In this document: positions 17,627-26,934 of the stretch, piece by piece
How the letters are laid out: each line of letters starts with the position of its first letter
Numbering within the stretch: position 1 is the stretch's first letter
Position numbers and translations under genes: made by a program
Notes under the pieces: generated by a model
Told to the model about the DNA's origin: nothing
Database searches by the model: none
Seen by the model: the letters and a program-made list of their open reading frames with translations, nothing else
DNA from: Chitinophagaceae bacterium
GTDB taxonomy: Bacteria; Bacteroidota; Bacteroidia; Chitinophagales; Chitinophagaceae
Assembly: GCA_016720745.1 (NCBI GenBank)
Contig: JADKKA010000019.1
Coordinates: forward strand, 620,001-684,000
Direction: 5' to 3'
DNA length: 64,000 nt

Positions 17627-20500
17627 ATGCTAAGAAGGGCCGTAATGTTTTTTGGGCTGTTTTTATTCCTGAAAACAACCGGTCTCTCACAGTCCGGTGA
17701 TATTTCTCTGTCAGGAACCTGGCGTTTTGCAATGGACAGTACTGATGCGGGTATCAGGGAACAATGGTTTACAAAACTGCTTTCAGGATCCATACAGTTG
17801 CCTGGCAGCATGAACTCCAATAACCTGGGTGTGAAAGTGGGGATCCATACACAATGGACCGCCAGTATTTATGATAGTTCCTTTTTTTTTCAACCCCGTT
17901 TTTTAAAATACAGACAGCCTGATGACTATCGCATCCCCTGCTGGTTGACGCCATTGAAGTATTATTCCGGACCCGCCTGGTATCAGAAAGAAATTGTTAT
18001 ACCTTCTATGGCTGCCGGTCGTCAATGGCAATTATATATCGAACGCACTCATATTGGCTCTCTGGCCTGGATGGATGGTGTTTCACTGGGGAATGGTCAA
18101 AATTCACTGGCGACGGCACATATTTATTCCTTGCCGGTTCTAAAACCCGGGAAACACCTGCTCACAATCCGGATTGATAACCGCTTACAAAATGCAGAAG
18201 TCGGCCAGGACTCTCACAGCGTATCCGATCATACACAAGGCAATTGGAATGGAATCATCGGAAGGATTGTCCTGCAATCTGTACCCGAATTAAGCATTCA
18301 ACAAGTACAGATATACCCTGATGCTGCTCAAAAAAAAATCCGGGTAGAATGCCTGCTGAAAAATAACGGTAGTCAGACAGTAAAGTCCTACCTGAAGTAT
18401 CATGTGAAAGGCGATAAAGGAATGCTGATCAACAGGGAAATCAACGATATACAATTGAATGCCGGAGATACCACCACCATCGTTCAATGGATCGCACTCG
18501 GGAAGGATGCAAGACTCTGGGATGAATTTGATCCTTATCTCTACCAGTTACAGGTAATGACTCACCAGGATTCAAAAACATATTCATTCGGATTAAGGGA
18601 TGTAAAAGTCAGTGGCCGGTCAATCCTGGTCAATAACCGAACCGTTTTCTTCCGTGGAAACCTGAATAATTGTGAATTCCCGCTCACCGGTTTTCCCCCG
18701 ATGGATACTGCCAGTTGGATGAAACTCATGCTTACGCTTCGTGAAGCAGGAATCAATCATATCCGTTTTCACTCCTGGTGCCCGCCTGATGCTGCATTTA
18801 CCGCTGCAGATATACTGGGCATCTACCTGCAGCCGGAAGCACCCACCTGGCCCAACCATGGAATTACATTGGGCGATGACCGGTTTATTGATCAATACAT
18901 TTTTGCGGAAACGAACCGGATGATGGAACAATATGGTAACCATCCATCCTTTCTGATGCTGGCCGCTGGTAATGAGCCGGCCGGTAAAAACCAGGTAACC
19001 TACCTGACCCAATTTATCCGTTACTGGAAGGAAAAAGATCCAAGGCGTATTTATACCGGAGCTTCGGTTGCAACCAGCTGGCCATTAGTACCCGAAAATG
19101 AATACATGGTGAAATCCGGTGCCCGCGGCTTAAACTGGGCCAACAGTCCCCCATCTTCTGCTGATGATTATGCCCTGACTGTTGAAAAGTACCAAGTGCC
19201 ATTCATTCAACACGAACAGGGGCAATGGTGCGTCTTCCCCGATTTTTCTGAAATTTCAAAATACAAAGGTGCTTACCGGGCCAGGAACTTTGAATTGTTC
19301 AGGGATGATCTCCGTGAACAGGGGATGCTGGGCGAAGCAAAAAAAATGATGATGGCTTCCGGTAAACTCCAGGCCCTTTGTTATAAAATGGAGATCGAAA
19401 GATCATTACGCACCCCACATTTAGCAGGATTTCAATTACTGGGATTACAGGACTTTCCCGGACAAGGTACGGCCCTCGTGGGAGTACTCAATGCATTTTA
19501 CGGGGAAAAAGGATATATCAGCAAAAAAGAATTCAGCCGTTTTTGCAACAGTACCGTCCCCTTGTTGAAATTATCAAAATTTACCTGGATGAATCAGGAA
19601 ACACTAACAGCGGATGCGTTATTGTTTCACTATGGGAAGAAAGAACTCACACAACTGAAACTGCATTGGTCTATGCGTGATCAGTCGGGTAAAATAATTC
19701 GACAAGGGTTATTTGAACCTCCAACTGTTCCCACAGGTTCAACAACCTCCATCGGTCGGTTAACAATTGAGTTAGGAAATATCAAAACAGCTGGTCAGTT
19801 TACCATTCGCTTGCAGGTGATGGGTACCAGTTGGATGAATGAGTGGCCGGTTTGGGTTTATCCATCTTCACTTCCATCAACCGAAACGCAAGAGCTTTAT
19901 ACCACTGATACCCTGGATGAAAAGGCTGAAAAAATATTATCATCAGGTGGAAAGGTATTGCTGCTGCTGAATGGAAAAGTAAAAAAGGGGAGAGAAGTGA
20001 TACAGGCATTTACACCTGTATTCTGGAATACCAGTTGGTTTAAAATGCGACCTCCTCATACACTTGGACTGCTGATGGATCCGGCACATCCGGTTTGGAA
20101 AAATTTCCCCACTGAATACCACAGTAACCTGCAGTGGTGGGAAATTGCCAATGGTGCCCAGGTCATGCACCTCGAAAAAATGCCAACCGGTCTCCAGCCG
20201 CTGATCAGAAGTATTGATACCTGGTTCATGAACCGGAGACTGGCCATGTTATTTGAAGTAAAGGTCAATGGAGGGCGATTAATGGTCTGCTCTGCAGATA
20301 TTAGCAGCAATCTGGAACAAAGACCTGTGGCCCGTCAACTGGCTTATAGTATCCGGGATTATATGTCTGGTGAACTTTTCAAACCACAACTCTCGGTTTC
20401 AGTCAACCAGATCCGGGAACTGGTGACCAATGAATCTGAATTTGTATTTGATGCCTTTACAAAGGGAACTCCCGATGAACTCAAACCAGTAAAACAATAA
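17627..20500 (+). CDS. Secreted GH2 glycoside hydrolase
   Basis: Signal peptide ends LSQS. The GH2 order is seen: sugar-binding sandwich (LSGTWRFAMD, GPAWYQKEIVIP), immunoglobulin-like domain, barrel from about residue 320. LMLAAGNEPAGKN carries the likely acid/base Glu450 and PFIQHEQGQWC the likely nucleophile Glu530. A further beta-rich region and tail run to residue 957. The insert between the first two sandwich strands (residues about 55-105) is long. GH2 members in pectin loci include beta-galactosidases, beta-glucuronidases, galacturonidases and arabinopyranosidases; the sequence alone does not decide. The start follows an 88-bp gap in which I see nothing. Confidence 0.8.
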   Translation: MLRRAVMFFGLFLFLKTTGLSQSGDISLSGTWRFAMDSTDAGIREQWFTKLLSGSIQLPGSMNSNNLGVKVGIHTQWTASIYDSSFFFQPRFLKYRQPDDYRIPCWLTPLKYYSGPAWYQKEIVIPSMAAGRQWQLYIERTHIGSLAWMDGVSLGNGQNSLATAHIYSLPVLKPGKHLLTIRIDNRLQNAEVGQDSHSVSDHTQGNWNGIIGRIVLQSVPELSIQQVQIYPDAAQKKIRVECLLKNNGSQTVKSYLKYHVKGDKGMLINREINDIQLNAGDTTTIVQWIALGKDARLWDEFDPYLYQLQVMTHQDSKTYSFGLRDVKVSGRSILVNNRTVFFRGNLNNCEFPLTGFPPMDTASWMKLMLTLREAGINHIRFHSWCPPDAAFTAADILGIYLQPEAPTWPNHGITLGDDRFIDQYIFAETNRMMEQYGNHPSFLMLAAGNEPAGKNQVTYLTQFIRYWKEKDPRRIYTGASVATSWPLVPENEYMVKSGARGLNWANSPPSSADDYALTVEKYQVPFIQHEQGQWCVFPDFSEISKYKGAYRARNFELFRDDLREQGMLGEAKKMMMASGKLQALCYKMEIERSLRTPHLAGFQLLGLQDFPGQGTALVGVLNAFYGEKGYISKKEFSRFCNSTVPLLKLSKFTWMNQETLTADALLFHYGKKELTQLKLHWSMRDQSGKIIRQGLFEPPTVPTGSTTSIGRLTIELGNIKTAGQFTIRLQVMGTSWMNEWPVWVYPSSLPSTETQELYTTDTLDEKAEKILSSGGKVLLLLNGKVKKGREVIQAFTPVFWNTSWFKMRPPHTLGLLMDPAHPVWKNFPTEYHSNLQWWEIANGAQVMHLEKMPTGLQPLIRSIDTWFMNRRLAMLFEVKVNGGRLMVCSADISSNLEQRPVARQLAYSIRDYMSGELFKPQLSVSVNQIRELVTNESEFVFDAFTKGTPDELKPVKQ

Positions 20501-20510
20501 AATAACGGTT

Positions 20511-23375
20511 ATGCGGAATTATTTGTCAATGCTTGTTCTCTTTATGCTGCTTTTTTGCGGAAAGCAAACCAATGCCCAGCTAAAGCAAATCCAGTACCTC
20601 TCCGGTACCGATGCCGCCCATACCGTTGAATGGGATTTCTTTTGCACCGCCGGCCGCAATAGTGGTGAATGGAAAAAAATACAGGTACCCAGTTGCTGGG
20701 AATTGCAAGGCTTTGGAAATTATAATTATGGACGCGATTATAAAACCAATGGGAAAAACTACCGCTTTTATGATGAACAGGGTAAATACAAATATAGTTT
20801 CAGGGTGCCTGCAGCCTGGAGAGGCAAACAAGTGAATATTGTATTCGATGGCAGCATGACCGATACCGAAGTAAAGATCAACGGAAAATCAGCCGGTGCG
20901 ATTCATCAGGGTGCCTTCTACCGGTTTAAATACGATATCAGCAACCTGATCAGTTTCAATCAACCCAACTTACTGGAAGTAACCGTGAGTAAGATGAGTG
21001 CCGATGCTTCTGTCAATAACGCAGAACGGTTGGCGGATTACTGGGTCTTTGGCGGCATCTTCCGGCCCGTTTTCCTCGAGGCCATGCCCAGGCAATATAT
21101 AGACTATGTAGGAGTAGATGCAAAAGCAGATGGCTCATTCGCCTTGCAGGTATGGCCCAAAGGGCTCAATGCAAATGCCTCCGTAGTCGCCACTATTTTC
21201 GATGCAGCTAAAAAGCCAGTTGGAACAATAAAAGCAGCAGTGGGTAAATCAGATGAGCAACTCGTGTTACAAACTAAAATAGCCGGTATCAAAACCTGGA
21301 CTTCTGAAACGCCAAATCTTTATTCAGTCAATGTGGCCTTAGTGGATGCCACCGGAAAAAAAATATATGAGCTAAATGAACGCTTTGGTTTCCGTACCAT
21401 TGAAGTAAGGTACGGACAGGGAATATTTATCAATGGCACCCAGGTAAAAATGAAAGGCGCGAATAGACATTGCTGGTGGCCGGAAACAGGTCGCAGCCTG
21501 AGCAGAGCACAGGAATTACAGGATGCCCTGCTGATCAAAGAAATGAATATGAATGCTGTTCGCTGTTCACACTACCCACCCGATAAATATTTTTTGGAAC
21601 TCTGCGACAGCCTGGGGATCTATGTACTGGATGAACTGGCTGGCTGGCAGAAATATTATTCCGCCAAAGCCGGTGAACCATTGGTGAAAGAACTGGTTTT
21701 ACGTGATCTGAACCATCCATCTATTATCTTCTGGGATAATGGCAATGAAGGTGGCACCAATAAAGAACTGGATGATGATTTTGTAAAATGGGATTTTCAG
21801 AAAAGACCCGTCATTCATCCCCATCACCGCCCGGGTAACCAGTTCAACGGGATCGACTGCAATCATTATGAAGATTATTACAGTTCGCAAAAAATCCTCA
21901 ACGACTCACTGATCTATATGCCCACAGAAATGTTGCATGCACAGGATGATGGTGGGGCCGGAGCAGCCATGGATGATTTCTGGAACCTGCACTGGAATGC
22001 ACCAAAAAGTGGTGGCGTTTTCATTTGGGCACTTGTGGATGAAGCTGTAGTCAGAACAGATTTGAATAATGCACTTGATGCCAATGGCCTGAATGCAAAC
22101 GATGGAATCCTGGGGCCACACCGGGAGAAAGAAGGCAGCTTTTATGCTTTGCGTGAAATATTTTCGCCAATACGATTAAGTCTCCCTGCACAACTACCGG
22201 CTGATTTCAACGGACAAATACCAATCGATAACCGCTTTCATTTCCTGAATGCCAATCAGTGTACCTATCACTGGGCGCTGGTGGATTTCAGCAAGCCCTT
22301 CGATCGTTTTGATGGCTACCAGCTTCGGCAAAAAGGAACAATAACATCGCCAAATATTGCGGCCGGACAAAAAGGTACACTCGCATTACAATTGCCAGAG
22401 GGCTACAGGAATTATGATGCACTGATAATTGTAGTTAAGGACAATTTTGGAAAAGAGTTGTACAAGTGGACAGCTGAGATCAAATCAAAAGAAGAACAGA
22501 TCCGCGGATTCGTTACCAGTAAAAAGGATTCCACTTTTATCCGTGAAACCGATACACTCTATACCCTCACCGGAGGAGAAGTCAGTATCATGCTGGATAA
22601 AAAATCAGGCAATCTCTTTACTACAAAAAATACGGCCAATGATTATGTATTATCCTTTAATAATGGGCCGGTACTGGTAAAAGGCACTGCGGCACTCAGT
22701 TCATCCCGTGCATACAGAGAAGGGGATGAAGTAGTGGCAGAATTTAATTATACAGGTAATCTGAAGTATACCCGCTGGCGGATGAACAGCAGCGGCTGGA
22801 CCAGTCTGGAATACGAGTACAGCAACGAAGGCGATCTTCCGTTCACCGGTATCAGTTTTTCTTATCCGGAAAATTATGTTCTCGGCTCCCGCTGGCTGGG
22901 TAAAGGGCCATCCCGGCAATGGAAAAACAGGCTGGCCGGTACACCGGTAAATGTCTGGCAGAATGTATATAATAATACGCATACCGGTTATGCAGCCCAT
23001 ATCTACCCTGAGTTCAAAGGGTATTTTGGCAATATCACCTGGATGGAATTGAGTACTGTTGAGGGAAAATTATTTATTGCCTCACCCGATACGGGTTTAT
23101 TTGTCCGGCTTTTTGATTTTTATGCATTGAGTGCAGCCGCCAAACCTCACCCGGAAATACCAAACGGAAGTATTTCATTTCTGGATTGCATTCCGCCAAT
23201 CGGTACCAAACTGGCAACAGGACTTACCACCAATACCAAAGTGTACGGTCCGCAAAGCGAACTCAATCATGTCACCGGGTCTAAAAAACGTACCTTGTAT
23301 TTTTACTTTGGCATGCCAAAAGTATCGCTGACCAAAGAGAATTATACAAGACCAGCCGTGGATAACGTTTTTTAA
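20511..23375 (+). CDS. Secreted GH2 beta-galactosidase (LacZ-like)
   Basis: Signal peptide ends TNAQ. IQVPSCWELQGFGNYNYG and KYKYSFRVPAAWRGKQV open the sugar-binding domain. The barrel has MKGANRHCWWPETGRSLS, MNMNAVRCSHYPPDKYFLELCD and FWDNGNEGG, giving Glu413 as acid/base; PTEMLHAQDDGG gives Glu473 as the probable nucleophile. A C-terminal LacZ-type domain (ILGSRWLGKGPSRQWKNR) supports beta-galactosidase over other GH2 activities. It would remove galactose from rhamnogalacturonan I side chains (inference). It follows the other GH2 gene by 10 bp; downstream lies the hairpin cluster at 23377-23477. Confidence 0.8.
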   Translation: MRNYLSMLVLFMLLFCGKQTNAQLKQIQYLSGTDAAHTVEWDFFCTAGRNSGEWKKIQVPSCWELQGFGNYNYGRDYKTNGKNYRFYDEQGKYKYSFRVPAAWRGKQVNIVFDGSMTDTEVKINGKSAGAIHQGAFYRFKYDISNLISFNQPNLLEVTVSKMSADASVNNAERLADYWVFGGIFRPVFLEAMPRQYIDYVGVDAKADGSFALQVWPKGLNANASVVATIFDAAKKPVGTIKAAVGKSDEQLVLQTKIAGIKTWTSETPNLYSVNVALVDATGKKIYELNERFGFRTIEVRYGQGIFINGTQVKMKGANRHCWWPETGRSLSRAQELQDALLIKEMNMNAVRCSHYPPDKYFLELCDSLGIYVLDELAGWQKYYSAKAGEPLVKELVLRDLNHPSIIFWDNGNEGGTNKELDDDFVKWDFQKRPVIHPHHRPGNQFNGIDCNHYEDYYSSQKILNDSLIYMPTEMLHAQDDGGAGAAMDDFWNLHWNAPKSGGVFIWALVDEAVVRTDLNNALDANGLNANDGILGPHREKEGSFYALREIFSPIRLSLPAQLPADFNGQIPIDNRFHFLNANQCTYHWALVDFSKPFDRFDGYQLRQKGTITSPNIAAGQKGTLALQLPEGYRNYDALIIVVKDNFGKELYKWTAEIKSKEEQIRGFVTSKKDSTFIRETDTLYTLTGGEVSIMLDKKSGNLFTTKNTANDYVLSFNNGPVLVKGTAALSSSRAYREGDEVVAEFNYTGNLKYTRWRMNSSGWTSLEYEYSNEGDLPFTGISFSYPENYVLGSRWLGKGPSRQWKNRLAGTPVNVWQNVYNNTHTGYAAHIYPEFKGYFGNITWMELSTVEGKLFIASPDTGLFVRLFDFYALSAAAKPHPEIPNGSISFLDCIPPIGTKLATGLTTNTKVYGPQSELNHVTGSKKRTLYFYFGMPKVSLTKENYTRPAVDNVF

Positions 23376-23376
23376 T

Positions 23377-23477
23377 GACCCCGTCAGGTCCGTATGACCC
23401 CGTCAGCGGTCCGAAGGACCCTGACGGCGGTCTAAAGGCTGACCCCGTCAGCGGTCTACTAGACCCTGACGGCGGTC
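23377..23477 (+). repeat. Two 37-nt hairpins plus a partial copy between the GH2 and six-hairpin genes
   Basis: Starting 1 bp after the GH2 stop. A partial copy spans 23377-23391. Hairpin 1 (23396-23432) and hairpin 2 (23441-23477) share the layout GACC-CCGTCAG-c-GGTCN / 3-nt loop / NGACC-CTGACGG-c-GGTC, with one bulged C on each side. The top of the stem is GGTCC/GGACC in the first and GGTCT/AGACC in the second, so both bases of one pair changed together. The units are 45 bp apart. They could act as a processing or attenuation element between two operon genes; a REP-like mobile repeat is the alternative. Confidence 0.85.
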
Positions 23478-23493
23478 TCAAATAGAAAAATAT

Positions 23494-25608
23494 ATGAAAC
23501 TAACCTTCATACTTCTCACTCTTCTCTCCCTCAACTCCTTCGCTCAGTCCATCAACCGCCAGGCTGTGTTAAAGCGACATAATATTAAAGTAAACCAATT
23601 CGACTCCCTTTCCTCCATCTCATTAGGCAATGGCAATTTTGCCTTTACCGCTGATGCAACCGGCATGCAATCTTTTCCGGATGCTTATGCCAATGGTGTT
23701 CCGTTAGGTACACAATCTACCTGGGGCTGGCATAGTTTTCCTAATACCGAAAACCTTCGCATTGAAGAAACGCAGAAAGTATATGATCTCGAAGGGAGAA
23801 AGATTTCTTATACCGTACAATTAAAAGAGCCGGAGAGAGCAAAGAAAGCGGTTGAGTATTTCAGGGTGAATCCACATCGGCTCCAGTTGGGAAATATCGG
23901 TATGGAGATTACTAAAAAAGATGCTACACTGGTTGCTGTAAATGATATCAAGAATATCAGACAGGAACTGGACCTCTGGACCGGCATTCTCACCAGTTCC
24001 TTTACCGTAGAGGGGGTTCCGGTGAAAGTGATCAGTTTTTGTCACCAGCAACGCGATGCCCTTGGCTTTTCCATTGAATCGCCGCTATTGCAAACCGGAC
24101 AAATAAAAATCAGGCTGCGTATCCCATTCCCCAATGGTCAATGGAAAGATGTCGGGAATAATATGGTAAAGGGTAATATGCAGACTTCTTATTTTACGCC
24201 CAGGTCATGGTCCGCTGTATTTTCCGCTGCAATTGATTCGGCTAATTACTCGATTTATACCAGTTGGGAAGGCAAGGCACAAATACAACAAAAAACGGAT
24301 CATTATTATTTAATTGTTCCGGGAACTGGAAAGCAATTCAACTTCACGGTTTTGTTTATTCCGCACCAGATCATTCCGGTCCCTTTTAAATTTCAGGACG
24401 ACCTCAAAATCAGCAGTTCACAATGGAAAAAATTCTGGACCTCAGGCGGCGCAGTTGATTTTTCAGGAACCAAAGATCCCAGGGCATTTGAAATTGAAAG
24501 AAGGACAGTCCTCTCACAATACCTTACAAAAATTCAGTGTTCTTCAGCCTATCCGCCTCAGGAAACCGGGCTGACTTACAACAGCTGGTATGGTAAACCA
24601 CATCTCGAAATGCATTGGTGGCATGCCGTGCATTACGCCCAATGGGGCAGGGTAGAATTGATGGAAAAAAGTCTTGACTGGTATTTTTCTGTGGCAGCTA
24701 AAGCATATGCCATTGCAAAAAGACAGGGCTTCGATGGCTTACGCTGGCAAAAAATGACCGATCACAATGGAGATGAAGCACCATCATCTGTAGGTGCCTT
24801 CCTGATCTGGCAACAACCACACTTTATTTATATGGCGGAATTGTTGTACAGGGCAAAACCCGGTAAAGAAGTATTGAATAAATACAAAGATCTTTTATTC
24901 GCTACTGCCGATTTTATGGCCTCCTTTCCAAGTTATGATGCAGCTACCGGTAAGTATAAACTTGGAAAAGGACTGATTCCCGCACAAGAATGTTTTGAAG
25001 CAGTACAGACTTTCAATCCAACCTACGAACTGGCCTACTGGAGCTGGGGATTACAAATGGCGCAGGAATGGAGAAAGCGATTGGGTTTGCCGCGTGAACC
25101 CAAATGGGATACCATCATTCAACAACTTTCCCCTTACCCGCAGAAAAACGGTTTATACCTCGCTGCTGAAAATACACCCGATTGTTATCAACCTGGTTCC
25201 CGATACCTCACAGATCATCCTGCCGTTCTGGGTGCCTATAGTTCTTTGCCCGCTGTCCATGGATTAGATACCATCGTCATGCGACAAACACTGGATACCG
25301 TTTGGAAAGTATGGCAATGGAAGGATACATGGGGCTGGGATTTTCCACTCACGGCCATGACAGCAGCCCGGCTCCACTTGCCGGAAAAAGCGGTGGATGC
25401 CCTGCTCATGCCCATCAAGACCAATACCTATCTTGTGAATGGACATAATTACCAGGACGAACGGTTAACGATTTATCTTCCAGGAAACGGAGGGGTTTTA
25501 AATGCAGTGGCATTCATGTGTACAGGGGGAGATGCCGATCATACAACCAATCCCGGTTTTCCCAAACAATGGAAAGTTAAATGGGAAGGATTGAAAAAAT
25601 TATTCTGA
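23494..25608 (+). CDS. Secreted six-hairpin glycosidase-like protein, family unassigned
   Basis: Signal peptide ends SFAQ. After an N-terminal beta-rich region (ISLGNGNFAFTADATGMQSFPDAYANGVPLGTQSTWGWHSFPN, read in parts from residue 42) comes an apparent (alpha/alpha)6 barrel: LTYNSWYGKPHLEMHWWHAVHYAQWGR, DHNGDEAPSSVGAFLIWQQPHFIYMAELLYR and WGWDFPLTAMTAARL. The EMHWWH and WQQPH patterns recall GH65/GH95-clan enzymes, and Glu and Asp residues there are catalytic candidates. I cannot assign a substrate. It opens the segment after the hairpin cluster and is followed 3 bp later by the BNR-4 gene. Confidence 0.55.
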   Translation: MKLTFILLTLLSLNSFAQSINRQAVLKRHNIKVNQFDSLSSISLGNGNFAFTADATGMQSFPDAYANGVPLGTQSTWGWHSFPNTENLRIEETQKVYDLEGRKISYTVQLKEPERAKKAVEYFRVNPHRLQLGNIGMEITKKDATLVAVNDIKNIRQELDLWTGILTSSFTVEGVPVKVISFCHQQRDALGFSIESPLLQTGQIKIRLRIPFPNGQWKDVGNNMVKGNMQTSYFTPRSWSAVFSAAIDSANYSIYTSWEGKAQIQQKTDHYYLIVPGTGKQFNFTVLFIPHQIIPVPFKFQDDLKISSSQWKKFWTSGGAVDFSGTKDPRAFEIERRTVLSQYLTKIQCSSAYPPQETGLTYNSWYGKPHLEMHWWHAVHYAQWGRVELMEKSLDWYFSVAAKAYAIAKRQGFDGLRWQKMTDHNGDEAPSSVGAFLIWQQPHFIYMAELLYRAKPGKEVLNKYKDLLFATADFMASFPSYDAATGKYKLGKGLIPAQECFEAVQTFNPTYELAYWSWGLQMAQEWRKRLGLPREPKWDTIIQQLSPYPQKNGLYLAAENTPDCYQPGSRYLTDHPAVLGAYSSLPAVHGLDTIVMRQTLDTVWKVWQWKDTWGWDFPLTAMTAARLHLPEKAVDALLMPIKTNTYLVNGHNYQDERLTIYLPGNGGVLNAVAFMCTGGDADHTTNPGFPKQWKVKWEGLKKLF

Positions 25609-25611
25609 ACC

Positions 25612-26928
25612 ATGTTGCGTAAACTAGCATTCTTCTTTGCCATTTGCCTGATGTCAGGGCATACTGTGTGTTCTCAGAAGATAAAGGAACGTACCATATC
25701 TGTTGGAAAAGCATGGTCGTCCAATACGGTGAATACAGTCGTATTCCGTAAAAATTCATTGTGCAGTGATGGAAAATTACAATACATCGCTTTTTATGAC
25801 AAAGAAGGATTCGTGATTCTCGGAAAAAGAAAAATCAACAGCCGCAAATGGGATTTCAGGATTACCAATTTGTTCGGCAACATTTATGATTCGCACAATT
25901 CTATCAGTATCATGACAGATGGCGAGGGCTATTTGCACATCGCCTGGAATCACCATGGCAATCAGCTGCATTATACAAGAAGCAAAAATCCGGCTTCATT
26001 GGATTTATTGCCGGAAATGCAAATGAGTGGTTTGCTTGAAAATTCAGTCACCTATCCGGAGTTCTTTTCCCTGCCTGGAGGGGACCTTTTATTTCTCTAT
26101 CGGGATGGCCGCTCCGGAAAGGGTAACCTGGTTATCAACCGTTATGACCTGGCAAATAAGAAATGGAACCTGCTGCACAGTAACCTGATTAGTGGTGAAG
26201 GTCAGCGAAATGCTTACTGGCAGACCGTAGTGGATCACAAGGGATCCATCCATCTTTCCTGGGTCTGGCGCGAATCACCCGATGTGGCCACCAATCATGA
26301 TCTCTGTTATGCGCGCTCCGATGATGGAGGCAAAACCTGGAAAAAGTCAACAGGTGAAACCTATGAATTGCCTGTTACGCAGGCTTCTGCAGAATACATT
26401 TGCCGGATACCCATGAACAGCGGTTTAATTAACCAGACAAGCATGTGTGTAACTGCCGACAATATGCCCATGATTGCCACCTACTGGAAAGGACCTGAGG
26501 ACGCAGTGATTCAGTATAAGGTGGTATATAAAGACGGTGATAAATGGAAAGTCAATAATACCGGATTTCGAACTACATCTTTATCAATGGAAGGAGCCGG
26601 GACCAGACATTCCGCTATTTCAAGACCACAGATCATCAGTTGGAACAGGAGCGGAAAAACAGCAGCAGCGCTGATCTTTCGGGATGAAAGCTTCGGAACT
26701 AAAGTGTCTGTGGCCTGCATACCTGATATCCGGGGCAAAAAGTGGACGCTCTGGCATTCTGCAATGGGCGCTGTGGGTGCATGGGAACCTTCATTTGATA
26801 CGGAATTGTGGAGAATGAAAAAACGGCTTGACCTCTTTTTATTAAATTCAGCAGCAGGGAGTGATAATGACAAACAAATAAAACCTGCAGAAGATATGTT
26901 ACGTGTTTTGTCACTTCGGTTTAGATAA
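25612..26928 (+). CDS. Secreted BNR-4 repeat propeller, possible polysaccharide lyase
   Basis: Signal peptide ends VCSQ. The protein has BNR/Asp-box style blades: LHIAWNHHGNQLHYTRSKNP, GDLLFLYRDGRSGKGNLVINRYD, IHLSWVWRESPDVATNHDLCYARSDDGGKTWKK. This layout is shared with the BNR-4 domain group that includes PL24/PL25-type ulvan lyases, in which a His in the WNHHG segment is important. Such lyases cut before a uronic acid next to rhamnose, which would fit rhamnose-uronate linkages here (inference). It could instead be a sialidase-fold protein of another function. Confidence 0.55.
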   Translation: MLRKLAFFFAICLMSGHTVCSQKIKERTISVGKAWSSNTVNTVVFRKNSLCSDGKLQYIAFYDKEGFVILGKRKINSRKWDFRITNLFGNIYDSHNSISIMTDGEGYLHIAWNHHGNQLHYTRSKNPASLDLLPEMQMSGLLENSVTYPEFFSLPGGDLLFLYRDGRSGKGNLVINRYDLANKKWNLLHSNLISGEGQRNAYWQTVVDHKGSIHLSWVWRESPDVATNHDLCYARSDDGGKTWKKSTGETYELPVTQASAEYICRIPMNSGLINQTSMCVTADNMPMIATYWKGPEDAVIQYKVVYKDGDKWKVNNTGFRTTSLSMEGAGTRHSAISRPQIISWNRSGKTAAALIFRDESFGTKVSVACIPDIRGKKWTLWHSAMGAVGAWEPSFDTELWRMKKRLDLFLLNSAAGSDNDKQIKPAEDMLRVLSLRFR

Positions 26929-26934
26929 AATATT

